64,000 bases of DNA from Candidatus Methylacidiphilales bacterium (GTDB lineage Bacteria > Verrucomicrobiota > Verrucomicrobiia > Methylacidiphilales > JAAUTS01): NCBI GenBank assembly GCA_028713655.1, contig JAQTNW010000002.1, positions 14,627-78,626 on the forward strand, in the 5' to 3' direction. A model generated the notes under the pieces. It ran no database searches. It was not told the DNA's origin and saw only the letters and a program-made list of their open reading frames with translations. This document shows, one piece after another, positions 43,151 to 51,841 of this stretch. Both the position numbers and the translations under genes were made by a program. Position 1 is the first letter of the stretch; each line of letters begins with the position of its first letter.

Positions 43151-43843
43151 CTAGAATTCCAATTTCGCCGTGATGTCCTTCAAGGGCGGTTGGTTTTTGG
43201 CGGCGGGCGTGTCCAGATAACCATAGACCAGCTTGGAACCCAGCAGCGGCAGAACCTGCCGCGAGAGCGGCGCCATGGGTCCCATCGCCATTACCGCCAG
43301 ACGCAGCTTTGGGAAATCCAACAAAAGTCGGACAAGCACGCCCAAATCCTTCGGGGTGCGGGTCAGGGCGGATATTTTATACGCATTCACACGGTGGCGC
43401 CGGAATATATCAAGCCAGCGCAGGGCCTTGCCGTAGGTGAGTTTTCTTTGAACCGAATGGGCGGACAAGATAATGCCCTTGCTCCGGTCGCGCGCCAGCC
43501 TCAACACAGGTTGCAACAGCTTCAGATTTTGCAGTTCGAGATCCACCGCATCGACATACGGGATGAGTTTTTCAAAGAGCAGGATGCGTTCGGTGGATTT
43601 CCAGGAATGGCTGCCGCCTTCCCGCCGGGTCCGAAGCGTCAGCAGGATGGGATTTTGCCTTTTTCTCAAATAGCCGATGATTTCGTCCGGATCAGCGCCG
43701 TTGCTGTGGAACGTGTCATAGCGCAATTCCACCAAATCGGTTTGGGGCTGGGGTCTGACAATGAGAGGAAGCCCGGCAGGTGTCGAAATGCAACCCACCG
43801 CCAGCACGGGTTTTTTCCAGTTAATACGGCGCAGCGACGGCAT
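43151..43843 (-). CDS. aroD: Type I 3-dehydroquinate dehydratase
   Basis: The 230-residue protein has the type I dehydroquinase motifs: VELRYD, LTLRTRREGG, the base His in LSAHSVQRK, the Schiff-base lysine in NAYKISAL, and MAMGPMAPLSRQ near the end. It makes 3-dehydroshikimate in the shikimate pathway. It is a stand-alone aro gene in this window. The length (230) is typical. Confidence 0.92.
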   Translation of the reverse strand: MPSLRRINWKKPVLAVGCISTPAGLPLIVRPQPQTDLVELRYDTFHSNGADPDEIIGYLRKRQNPILLTLRTRREGGSHSWKSTERILLFEKLIPYVDAVDLELQNLKLLQPVLRLARDRSKGIILSAHSVQRKLTYGKALRWLDIFRRHRVNAYKISALTRTPKDLGVLVRLLLDFPKLRLAVMAMGPMAPLSRQVLPLLGSKLVYGYLDTPAAKNQPPLKDITAKLEF

Positions 43844-43891
43844 GTACTATCATAATAAAGAGAATGCGATTCCGCAAGTCCACCGGTAACT

Positions 43892-44749
43892 TCAATGAAT
43901 CGATACGCTTCTTTTCCGCGACCGGTAGGCGCCGGGCGACATCCCGATATGGCGTTTAAAGGCCACGGAAAATGCAAAAGCGTCGTTGTAACCGGATTCC
44001 AGGGAAATGGTCCGGATCTTTGCGTTTGTTGACGCCAATGCGGACGCGGCATGCTGCATCCGGAGAAACGCGAGCTGTTTCATCGGACTGCGCCCCGTGG
44101 ATTGCTTGCTGAGCACGCGCAACAATTCAATGCTTATGCCTCCTTCGCGGGCGAGTTCCTCCAGCGCCCAACTGCGCGCAAGATCCGACTCCACGAAAGC
44201 CCAGAGTTTCCACAAACGATCTTCCATGTGCAGATTTCGCGCGATGCGCAACGAATGTTCATGGATGAGTTCAACGTAGAGTTTTTGGATGGGGGCCGCC
44301 GCAAGCCGGATGGTTTCGCGGTGGAGGCCGCGGATCGCCTCCTCCAGCGGCTCCCCGACCGCACGCACGAGCATGGGTTTGGCGGATGAAATCATGGGCG
44401 CCTGCTCTTTCGGTTGGTTATAGCAAACCCAACAGATCCGCCAAAGGGCGCGGCCCGCGGCCTCGTACCCGTGCAGGACATGGGGAGGCATCAGATAAGC
44501 CATGCCACCAGAGAAATTTTTATATTTGCCATCAATGCAAGCCTTGCCCCGCCCTTTGACGGACACCATCAGGACGCTCATGTCCGGATTGGGCCGCACG
44601 AACCGGAATCCACTCAGGGCCTCGCTGATCCCAACGCTGCTGATGCCGTGAATCCGCAACAGCGGGCAGGCGCGCGAATCCACAATCCATTCGCGGGTGT
44701 GTTTTCCGATGGATTCGATTTCACCGGGTTCTTTCACGAAACGCGCCAT
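43892..44749 (-). CDS. AraC-family transcriptional regulator
   Basis: The 285-residue protein (start at 44749; the longer frame from 44794 adds 15 residues) has a cupin-like N-terminus (VLMVSVKGRGKACIDG; GGMAYLMPPHVLHG) and a C-terminal pair of helix-turn-helix motifs (LAREGGISIELLRVLSKQ; ISLESGYNDAFAFSVAFKRH). It is divergent from the PhyH-UroD pair, so it is probably their regulator. Confidence 0.88.
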   Translation of the reverse strand: MARFVKEPGEIESIGKHTREWIVDSRACPLLRIHGISSVGISEALSGFRFVRPNPDMSVLMVSVKGRGKACIDGKYKNFSGGMAYLMPPHVLHGYEAAGRALWRICWVCYNQPKEQAPMISSAKPMLVRAVGEPLEEAIRGLHRETIRLAAAPIQKLYVELIHEHSLRIARNLHMEDRLWKLWAFVESDLARSWALEELAREGGISIELLRVLSKQSTGRSPMKQLAFLRMQHAASALASTNAKIRTISLESGYNDAFAFSVAFKRHIGMSPGAYRSRKRSVSIH

Positions 44750-44923
44750 ATCGGTAGCATGAAGGAGCAACCTCCAAGAATCAACCTCCCGCATGCGCAG
44801 GGGATGCTTCCACCCGTGATTTCCCGGGGTAGCGCCTGTGTATTTTCCTGGATTGGGATTTCACAAATGTTTTATGGGATTACCCCCATGTTTCCCCTGC
44901 CGGGTTTTGCTTAAATTGACGGA

Positions 44924-45787
44924 ATGCCGACCACAAAACCTGCCGCCCAGAAAATCTCCGCTACCGCCAATCTCCCGGATCTTTCCGGCGAATACCCGCT
45001 TGCGCCGGAGCAAATCAAACACTTCCGCTCCGAAGGATTTGTCATCCTACGCGGCGTCCTCACACCCGAAGAGGTCGAGGCTTACCGGGCGGAAATCAAA
45101 CGGGCGACCTTTGAGTTGAACAAGGAAAAGCGGAAACTTGAGGAGCGTGACGCCTACGGCAAGGCATTTCTCCAAACATTGAATCTCCGGCTCCACAGCG
45201 AGGGGGTCAGAAAACTTGTCACAAGCCGTCGGCTCGGCAAAATTGCCGCAGATCTGATGGGTGTGGACGGTGTTCGTGTTTATCATGAACAGTCGCTGTT
45301 CAAGGAACCGGGTAAAGGAACCAATCCCACCCCTTGGCATCAGGACCAATACTACTGGCCGCTTGAAGAGTTGACGACGCTAGGCTTTTGGATGGCCTTG
45401 GTTGACGTTGAGCAGGGCATGGGAGGGATGAAGTGGGCTGCGGGGACCCACAAGCTTGGATTCCTGGGCCAGCACGCCATTTCCGACGAATCCCAGAAAT
45501 ATTATGAGGCCTATATCCAGGAGCATCACATTCGGGTCACGGAAGGCGTCCCGATGAAGCAGGGGGATGTTTCCTTCCATTACGGCTGGACGCTTCATGC
45601 CGCAGGCCCAAACTGTTCGAACAAACTGCGCGAAGCCATGATTGGCACCTATTTCGCCGACGGCATGCGGGTCATGAAACCAAGCAATGCTTCCCAGGAA
45701 GGGGACCGGGTGAAATTCCTCGGTGGAAAACAGCCCGGTGAACTCGCCGACAGCCCGCTCAATACTCTTGTTTACAAAAAATGCTAA
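44924..45787 (+). CDS. Phytanoyl-CoA dioxygenase family protein (PhyH)
   Basis: The 287-residue protein has the iron site His-X-Asp in WHQDQYYWP and the distal His in YGWTLHAAGPNCS, with arginine in LREAMIGTYF as the 2-oxoglutarate ligand. It is an Fe(II)/2OG oxygenase, of a type often acting on small organic substrates. It lies before a UroD homologue in the same direction. The pairing of O2-using PhyH with an anaerobic-type UroD protein is notable, as with the desaturase at 6.3 kb. Confidence 0.87.
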   Translation: MPTTKPAAQKISATANLPDLSGEYPLAPEQIKHFRSEGFVILRGVLTPEEVEAYRAEIKRATFELNKEKRKLEERDAYGKAFLQTLNLRLHSEGVRKLVTSRRLGKIAADLMGVDGVRVYHEQSLFKEPGKGTNPTPWHQDQYYWPLEELTTLGFWMALVDVEQGMGGMKWAAGTHKLGFLGQHAISDESQKYYEAYIQEHHIRVTEGVPMKQGDVSFHYGWTLHAAGPNCSNKLREAMIGTYFADGMRVMKPSNASQEGDRVKFLGGKQPGELADSPLNTLVYKKC

Positions 45788-45862
45788 AGCTCCAGTCGGC
45801 GTCTGTTGAGCGTAGCGTGTACGATCAAAATCAAGGCCAGCCGCCTGGTGGGAAAACAGATC

Positions 45863-46996
45863 ATGTATTACAAGACCGATTGGGCTGATGCGAAAAAGCG
45901 TCTTGAGGCTTTCTGGTTCGGCGAATTGACAGACCGCTGTTGCGCCGTTATCCTGGCACCGCGCAAAACCTCGAAGTTGCCAAAGTTCCCCCATTTGACG
46001 AACGGCCCGTGGCTGGGTGGCCTTGAAAAATTCAAGGAGGACGACATCGAAGCCATCCGCAGGTGGTGGTGCGATCCGGAGCAAAACTATCAACGCGCCA
46101 TCACTTGGATGGAAAACACCTATTTTGGCGGCGAGGCAGCCCCCGGCACCTACATCAACTGGGGCGCGTCGGCCGGCTGCGCATTTTGGGGCAGCCCGCC
46201 GGTGTTCAGCAAGACGAGTGTCTGGTATCACAAGGTGATTGAAGATTGGGAGACATGGAAATGGCATTTCGACCCGGCCACCAATCCCTCGCACCAAAAC
46301 ATTCTTGAGATCCAGCGTTGTTTCGCGGAGCGCTGCGGAGGGCGTTACTTTGTCGGGATGCCGGAGATCGGCAACGCCGCCGACAATCTTTCCCTGATGC
46401 GCGGCATGGACGACCTTTGCATGGATTTGCTGGGCGATCCCGATGAAGTCAAAAATGCCGTGGACGTCATGAGTGATGCCTGGGTGGCGCTGCACGAGGA
46501 ACTCCACGCCATAAGCGCTCCCTTGAACGAAAACGGAGCCGTGCTGCCGTGGTTGAATCTATGGGCTCCGGGACGCCACGACCAGATCGCCAACGATTTT
46601 TCGACCACAATTTCGAGCCCCATGTTCCGGGAATTCTTTTTCCCTGAACTTCGCAAAATGGGCGGCTGGCTGGATTACACCACGTTTCATTTGGACGGTC
46701 CGCGCTGCATTCACAACCATGTGGATGCGCTGCTGGAATTGGAGGAAATCGATTGCATCCAGTTCACTCCGGGCGTGGGCAGCCCGCCCGCCACAACCCC
46801 GGAATACATCCCGATTTTCCAGAAAATCCAACGCGCCGGAAAGCGGCTTTACCTGCTCGCCGAGCCGGCTGAAATCGAGTTCCTGCTGTCGCAACTGTCC
46901 GCGCGCGGGCTGTTGCTCAACACTTGGGCGGATTCCGAGGACGCGGCAAACGATCTGCTCGGAAAAATGGCGAAGTGGTCCCGGGTGCGTGACTGA
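45863..46996 (+). CDS. UroD-like protein, paralogue 4
   Basis: The 377-residue protein begins MYYKTDWADAKKRLEAFW. It has a UroD/MtaA-like barrel with FHLDGPRCIHNHVDALL in the usual H-X-C site region, where the motif is changed to Leu/Asp/Gly, so the zinc site may be missing or shifted. GVGSPPATTPEY follows. It belongs to a divergent UroD-like group, often found with sugar or sugar-acid regulons in these bacteria. Function is unassigned. Start at 45863 is better than 45806 because the leader lacks conserved text. Confidence 0.72.
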   Translation: MYYKTDWADAKKRLEAFWFGELTDRCCAVILAPRKTSKLPKFPHLTNGPWLGGLEKFKEDDIEAIRRWWCDPEQNYQRAITWMENTYFGGEAAPGTYINWGASAGCAFWGSPPVFSKTSVWYHKVIEDWETWKWHFDPATNPSHQNILEIQRCFAERCGGRYFVGMPEIGNAADNLSLMRGMDDLCMDLLGDPDEVKNAVDVMSDAWVALHEELHAISAPLNENGAVLPWLNLWAPGRHDQIANDFSTTISSPMFREFFFPELRKMGGWLDYTTFHLDGPRCIHNHVDALLELEEIDCIQFTPGVGSPPATTPEYIPIFQKIQRAGKRLYLLAEPAEIEFLLSQLSARGLLLNTWADSEDAANDLLGKMAKWSRVRD

Positions 46997-47118
46997 AAAC
47001 TATGGCGTGATACCCTACCTCGCATTTATCCGCGGACGTACGCCCGCGGCCTTCTGCAGAGGCGGGTGAAAATTGTAATTTGTGAATCTCCGATTCTCCC
47101 TCTACCTTCCCATCAGGC

Positions 47119-47700
47119 ATGCAGCACCTGAACGATGTAGAACTCATGGCCGAAATCGGCGGCGAAAATGAGGCGGCTTTTGCCGAGTTGCTGCGCCGGC
47201 ATCAGAACCTTGTGTATGGCACTGTTTATAAATTGCTCGGACAGAATGCCTCCGACGCCGAGGACGTGGCCCAGCAGGTTTTTATCAAGGTTTACCGCGC
47301 GGCGCCCCGCTATCGCCCGGAAGCCAAATTCACCACATGGCTGCTGACCATTTGCCGAAACTGCGCCTTCACCCACATCAAACGCAACAAACGGCACCTG
47401 GCCCAGCCGCTGGTCTATCAGGACGAGGATGGCGAACGGGAAACCCTGTTGCCGGACCCGGCTGCCATTTCCCCGGACGACACTCTTTTGCACCGTGAAA
47501 TGCAAAGCGCCATCGAAAACGCGGTGGCAAACCTGCCTCAAAGCCAGCGGGAAGCCCTGGTTTTGCGCCAATATCACCAGCTCGATTACGCGGAAATCGC
47601 CCGCGTGATGAAGATTTCGATCCCTTCGGTCAAATCCCTGCTGTTTCGAGCACGCGAAATGCTGCGTTTGGAATTGAGAAAATATATGGGAACAAGCTGA
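47119..47700 (+). CDS. ECF-type RNA polymerase sigma factor
   Basis: The 193-residue sigma70-family factor has region 2 (FAELLRRHQNLVYGTVYKLL; DAEDVAQQVFIKVYRA; FTTWLLTICRNCAFTHIKR) and region 4 (LPQSQREALVLRQYHQLDYA, then EIARVMKISIPSVKSLLFRA). It is like RpoE/SigW type. The next two genes, with the same direction and 40 and 13 bases apart, encode a possible membrane anti-sigma and an exported protein. That is the usual stress-module layout. Confidence 0.9.
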   Translation: MQHLNDVELMAEIGGENEAAFAELLRRHQNLVYGTVYKLLGQNASDAEDVAQQVFIKVYRAAPRYRPEAKFTTWLLTICRNCAFTHIKRNKRHLAQPLVYQDEDGERETLLPDPAAISPDDTLLHREMQSAIENAVANLPQSQREALVLRQYHQLDYAEIARVMKISIPSVKSLLFRAREMLRLELRKYMGTS

Positions 47701-47740
47701 TTTTCAGAGCAACTCCACACCCAAAACAGGGTTAAATATC

Positions 47741-48100
47741 ATGAAAACAATGAAACAGGAACCGTCAGACCCTCTTGACCGGCTGTTGGCTGAGGCGCCC
47801 ATGCCAAAGGCCCCGGCCTGGTTTGAGGCCAAAACACTCGCCCGGCTGCGCCGGGAAGAGCAAAACCGCGCGCAATGGCCCGGTTTTGTGGCTGTCTTCC
47901 TGACGGCCCGAGGCAGATTCTTCGCAGCCTGCGCCGTGGGTTGCACGGCCCTGCTGATTCTTGGAATCACCCTTGCGTGGCAGGGCGGCTCAAAGCCCGT
48001 TAGCGCCGGCACTGTGGCTGACAATAATATGTTTGATGCGTTTGCCGCATTCAAATCCGTGGCCACCGAGGAAGATGCTTGGAACTCCGAGGGGTTTTAA
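47741..48100 (+). CDS. Possible membrane anti-sigma factor
   Basis: The 119-residue protein has a short cytoplasmic N-terminus (MPKAPAWFEAKTLARLRREE), one membrane span (FFAACAVGCTALLILGITLA) and a short external tail. Its place right after the ECF sigma factor suggests that the first part binds it. No zinc anti-sigma HXXXCXXC motif is seen. Inferred role only. Confidence 0.6.
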   Translation: MKTMKQEPSDPLDRLLAEAPMPKAPAWFEAKTLARLRREEQNRAQWPGFVAVFLTARGRFFAACAVGCTALLILGITLAWQGGSKPVSAGTVADNNMFDAFAAFKSVATEEDAWNSEGF

Positions 48101-48113
48101 GCACACTATCGTC

Positions 48114-48653
48114 ATGAAGAGGCTGCTTTTGTTTCCCGTCTTGCTTGTGACCCTCCTGGCCTGCGGTGGGACGGGCAACGCGCAAGTCCCCCCCCAGGAA
48201 CCCCCGCCTTCAAATAATTCCGGGCCCGGCCCCGACGCGGGACATCACGGGCCTTTTGGGAAAAATGAAAAAGGCCCGCGCCCGCCCTTCCCCCATCCCT
48301 TTCTGGTCGCCGGAGATCCGCGATTCCAAAAAATGCTCATCATCGCACTGGTGCCACCCGACCAAGTCGATAAAAAACTTGCGGAATGGCCCGATTACAA
48401 AAATCTCGACGCGGAAAAAAAGGCGCAGATGGCGCAGAAAATGGGGGAGTTCCGGGAACGGATCCATCACACCGCGCTTGAGGAAGCCGAAAAACTGGGG
48501 TTGCAGCTTCCTGACAACAAGAAGGAAGCTTTTGTGCAGGCCTACTGGAACAAACGAATCGTGGCCGAGTCGGCGCTTCGCAAGGAAGCGGAGGAAAAAG
48601 ACAAAGCCTCCATGCAAAGGATCCGCGACGAATTGAAAAAAGAGTTTCAGTGA
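48114..48653 (+). CDS. Exported helical protein, sigma-operon partner
   Basis: The 179-residue protein begins MKRLLLFPVLLVTLLACGG, a signal with a lipobox-like LLACG, then a proline/glycine-rich linker (PPQEPPPSNNSGPGPDAGHHG). A helical part follows, resembling the CpxP/Spy-like or DUF3106-type exported sensors, with EKKAQMAQKMGEFRERIHH. It ends with EELKK-like charged text. The location after the sigma and anti-sigma pair suggests a periplasmic sensing component. The start is the ATG at 48114. Confidence 0.7.
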   Translation: MKRLLLFPVLLVTLLACGGTGNAQVPPQEPPPSNNSGPGPDAGHHGPFGKNEKGPRPPFPHPFLVAGDPRFQKMLIIALVPPDQVDKKLAEWPDYKNLDAEKKAQMAQKMGEFRERIHHTALEEAEKLGLQLPDNKKEAFVQAYWNKRIVAESALRKEAEEKDKASMQRIRDELKKEFQ

Positions 48654-48705
48654 AGCTCCCCAACCCTTTGATCTCAAAGGCAGATTAAGTTAGTGCCGTT
48701 GGCGC

Positions 48706-49008
48706 CTAACCTCTTTTGCGCGCTCTCTTGCTCGCCTTTTGTTCCTCAGGGCTGATCCTGAGAAGATTCACTACAACATAGCGGGCTTTGAGCAGGAGGA
48801 ACAGCCCCAACACAAGATACAGAAGTCCATAGGGCGTCATCGTGGCCAGCACATCCCCGACCAAATGGCGAGAGACCTGACTCGGCTCTTCAAGCGCCAT
48901 GGCGCGGAATATGCCGGAAATGCCGGAGACAACACCCACGATCCCGGAAAGGATGTTCGACAGGCCGAGAAGTTTTACGAGAACGGTTGCCAACGTGTAT
49001 GGTTTCAT
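48706..49008 (-). CDS. Small membrane protein, unknown
   Basis: About 100 residues with two hydrophobic segments (LGLSNILSGIVGVVSGISGIF and YGLLYLVLGLFLLLKARYVV) and a basic tail KASKRARKRG. No family is recognised. It is convergent with the exported protein of the sigma operon. Confidence 0.55.
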   Translation of the reverse strand: MKPYTLATVLVKLLGLSNILSGIVGVVSGISGIFRAMALEEPSQVSRHLVGDVLATMTPYGLLYLVLGLFLLLKARYVVVNLLRISPEEQKASKRARKRG

Positions 49009-49022
49009 ATTGTTTTTGTACG

Positions 49023-49280
49023 TCAAACAATGATTTGCCCATCGATGATGTCACCGTAATTGCGAATGTTTAAGTCACTGATCTTTCTCTTCTCGATTAG
49101 TGAGGTCATGTTTTTTGCCGAACAGTATTGTTTAACGACGTGTTGTATAACTTCCTGCAAAGGCAACTCGATTGTGAACAACCTGCCCTTAGCGCTGCAT
49201 GAAAACAGTTTGCCCGCTCGCATCATCGAAACAAGAGCAAATTCGGTGAGAACACCCTCCGAAGCGAATGATAAAAACAT
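49023..49280 (-). CDS. Uncertain small ORF
   Basis: An 85-residue frame beginning MFLSFASEGVL and ending DIIDGQIIV. It has no recognised motif, is more AT-rich than the neighbours and touches the start region of the next minus-strand gene. It could be a real short gene or a chance frame. Reported at low confidence. Confidence 0.3.
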   Translation of the reverse strand: MFLSFASEGVLTEFALVSMMRAGKLFSCSAKGRLFTIELPLQEVIQHVVKQYCSAKNMTSLIEKRKISDLNIRNYGDIIDGQIIV

Positions 49281-49499
49281 CCGCTGCGCAAGATGCGCAG
49301 CGGTGCGGGCAGGATGCCCGCGCTCCCGTTAAATGCCAAAGCATGATCCGCGCCTTCAGCGCTCGGGTTTTACTTCTGGATCCTGACTTCTGAATTCAAA
49401 ATTCATCATTTCCTCCCCGCCCTCCGCGATCTTCCTGTAAAAATGCTTTTTTCGCAGAAGCTTGCAGCTTCCAACAGAACAAGGCATAAGGGGTGCGTG

Positions 49500-50270
49500 T
49501 TGAACGACGAACCCAAGCCCTTTTTCGAGCATCTGGAGGATTTTCGAACCATGCTGCTGCGCTGCATCACCGTGCTGCTTGTCACGACCGGTTTATCGCT
49601 GCTTTTCGTCCGTCAAATCCTGGAATTTCTCCAGCATCCCCTGGTCATCGCCGCCGCCAAGCAGGGCGGCGACATCAAGCAATTCCTGTTCGCCTTCGGC
49701 GTGATGGACTCGCTTTCCATCATCCTGAAAACAGCCCTCATGTCGGGACTGATCTTGGCGCTGCCGTTTTTATTTTATTTCATCGGGCTGTTCATCCTGC
49801 CGGCCCTCAACTTGAAGGAACGCCGCCTGCTGCTTCCGGCGTTTGCAGCCGGAGGAATCCTTTTCCTTTCCGGGACCGCCTTTTGTTACTTCCTCATCCT
49901 CCCCCAGGCCCTCACCTACATGATCAACCTCGGCAACTGGATCAATGTCCGTTCCAATTGGCCGCTGGATCAATACCTCAGCTTTGTCATGCAATTTCTG
50001 GCCTGTGTCGGACTGTCGTTTGAGTTGCCGCTGGTCATCATCATCCTGGCCAAGCTAAACATCGTCAACAAACCGCTCCTGTGCCGCTACCGCAAGCATG
50101 CATTTGTCCTCTTCCTGATCTTCGCCATGGTGATCACGCCGTCGCCCGACCCCTTCAGCATGCTGGCCCTGGCGGGGCCGATGTATGTCCTGTACGAAAT
50201 CAGCATCTTTTTCACCGGGTGGATCGACCGCGACCGTCAGCGGCGCCAGGAAGAGGAATCCCTGAGTTAA
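49500..50270 (+). CDS. tatC: Sec-independent protein translocase TatC
   Basis: The 256-residue protein has six membrane spans and the TatC motifs KPFFEHLEDFRTMLLRC, ILALPFLFYFIGLFILPAL, LSFVMQFLACVGLSFELP and AMVITPSPDPFSMLALA. It is the twin-arginine receptor for folded proteins. I place the start at the TTG at 49500, where an AGGGG site is 6 bases upstream; GTG at 49497 is equally close. No tatA or tatB is present beside it. Confidence 0.93.
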   Translation: MNDEPKPFFEHLEDFRTMLLRCITVLLVTTGLSLLFVRQILEFLQHPLVIAAAKQGGDIKQFLFAFGVMDSLSIILKTALMSGLILALPFLFYFIGLFILPALNLKERRLLLPAFAAGGILFLSGTAFCYFLILPQALTYMINLGNWINVRSNWPLDQYLSFVMQFLACVGLSFELPLVIIILAKLNIVNKPLLCRYRKHAFVLFLIFAMVITPSPDPFSMLALAGPMYVLYEISIFFTGWIDRDRQRRQEEESLS

Positions 50271-50279
50271 AAAATGAAT

Positions 50280-50301
50280 GGGACGGCACAGCGGCCGTCC
50301 C
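50280..50301 (+). terminator. Hairpin after tatC
   Basis: GGGACGGC (50280-50287) pairs with GCCGTCCC (50294-50301), loop ACAGCG. No T-run follows, so it is only a candidate terminator. It begins 10 bases after the tatC stop. Confidence 0.4.
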
Positions 50302-50383
50302 TCCAGTTCCAGCGTAACCATCAATGCTCAGTAGCTAAAATTTTGCGTCTTGGCGTCTTTGCGTGAGAAATGTTAGTGATCCA

Positions 50384-51580
50384 TCAGGAATCCCACTCAA
50401 CGAACTCAACCACGGTCCCGGTTTGCAGCGTCCAGATGTTCTGATACTCCGGATGAGGCGTGATTTTTTCGGGATTGAGCACAATGCCCTCGGCCACGAC
50501 CCGGCCATTTTGAATTTCAAACGGCAAAAGCTCCCCGTTGATGCGGATACGGTACCGTGTTGGGTCCAAATAATTGATATACTTCTTCACCTTCCCCTTG
50601 CGGATGCCGCCAAGCAGCCCCAGCAGGATAAAGAACAGCGGGGTTGCCAAAACCATGAAGGCCAGGCCATAGATCCAGATATCCTGCCACGGCAACGCCC
50701 GGTGCAGGGGCCGACTCAACGACTCGTTGATGGAGGCCACCTGCGGCAATTGATTCAGCCTGTAACACAAATAGGGCGCCAGACGGGACAGAAACGGTAC
50801 CGGCAACAGGTTGAAGGCAAAGGCCGCTGCGCCGATCTGCGGGCGTTGAATGTAAAGATAGAAGGTCCCCAGAATCCAAAAGACCCTGACAATAAGCCAG
50901 GTGGCTTCCATGTCCCCGCCAAAGGCCGAAACCAGCGCGCTGCCCCGTGGGCTGGGGCTGTCTTCCTCTTCCCGCTGTTGCACGATTTCCCGTTCGGGCG
51001 GAAGTGGCGGGAGCTTGTCCCCGGACAGTGCGGCACCGCGGCTCTCGCGGGTGACAACCGTGCGCACTTCCTCCTTCTGGGTGGTTGAACGGGTTGTGCC
51101 TGACGACATTGCGTTCTTATTGCAAACGGTGACGCTCACCGTTGCGACGTGCCAGTCCTCATCCTTGATGTCGGCGCCCAAGGCCCTGCAAATGGACCGG
51201 TACAGGCCCATGGAATTCCGCATGGTGACAAGCGGGTTGACCAGGCGCAACGAGGGCACCTCAGTTTCGGTCGCTTCCACGGATGATTTTCGGATGGTCT
51301 CAACACGTTCCATCACATCAGAGCCCTGGTTGGATCCAATATTGGAAACAACGCTCCCGGCAGCAGTCGCCGCCGGACTTGGATTTGTTTTTTCGGCCGC
51401 AACTTGAGGTTGATCCACCCATTCCTCCATCGGAGGCACCCAGATCATGTATTGCGAAAAATTGATGAAAATCAGGGCAATGAGCAGTTTCGGGCTTCGC
51501 TCCAAGACCGTAAAAGTAAATATGCAAATTAAAACCAGATCAAACAGAAGGTTTGCTTCCATGTATGATCCGATTTTCAT
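50384..51580 (-). CDS. Membrane protein of unknown function
   Basis: The 398-residue protein has hydrophobic segments near the N-terminus (LLFDLVLICIFTFTVLERSP; LLIALIFINFSQYMIW). A long polar linker (residues about 60-220) rich in Ser, Thr and Glu follows, and then two membrane segments near 290-330. The C-terminal 60 residues look like a small beta domain. I do not recognise it. It is convergent with tatC and ends just 113 bases from it. Confidence 0.55.
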   Translation of the reverse strand: MKIGSYMEANLLFDLVLICIFTFTVLERSPKLLIALIFINFSQYMIWVPPMEEWVDQPQVAAEKTNPSPAATAAGSVVSNIGSNQGSDVMERVETIRKSSVEATETEVPSLRLVNPLVTMRNSMGLYRSICRALGADIKDEDWHVATVSVTVCNKNAMSSGTTRSTTQKEEVRTVVTRESRGAALSGDKLPPLPPEREIVQQREEEDSPSPRGSALVSAFGGDMEATWLIVRVFWILGTFYLYIQRPQIGAAAFAFNLLPVPFLSRLAPYLCYRLNQLPQVASINESLSRPLHRALPWQDIWIYGLAFMVLATPLFFILLGLLGGIRKGKVKKYINYLDPTRYRIRINGELLPFEIQNGRVVAEGIVLNPEKITPHPEYQNIWTLQTGTVVEFVEWDS

Positions 51581-51841
51581 CCGTTTGGGCCCTGCAATCC
51601 TGTTCCCTAAAATCGTTTAGATAACTGGCTTTATAATGCAGAAAAAAGGGCGCGCGACCACTCCCATTTTGAGGCTTACACCTATTAATTCATCCGGCAT
51701 TAATGACGCTTTGTCTGTTGCCTGGATGCCACGTCGCCCGGCGTTGCCGCGCTCCTAGCAGTGACGCGCGCATTGCTTGATTTCTTCCTTTCATACCCGT
51801 GGTTGCCATTAGCCATCAAAACCCCTAGGATAAATTTTCTC

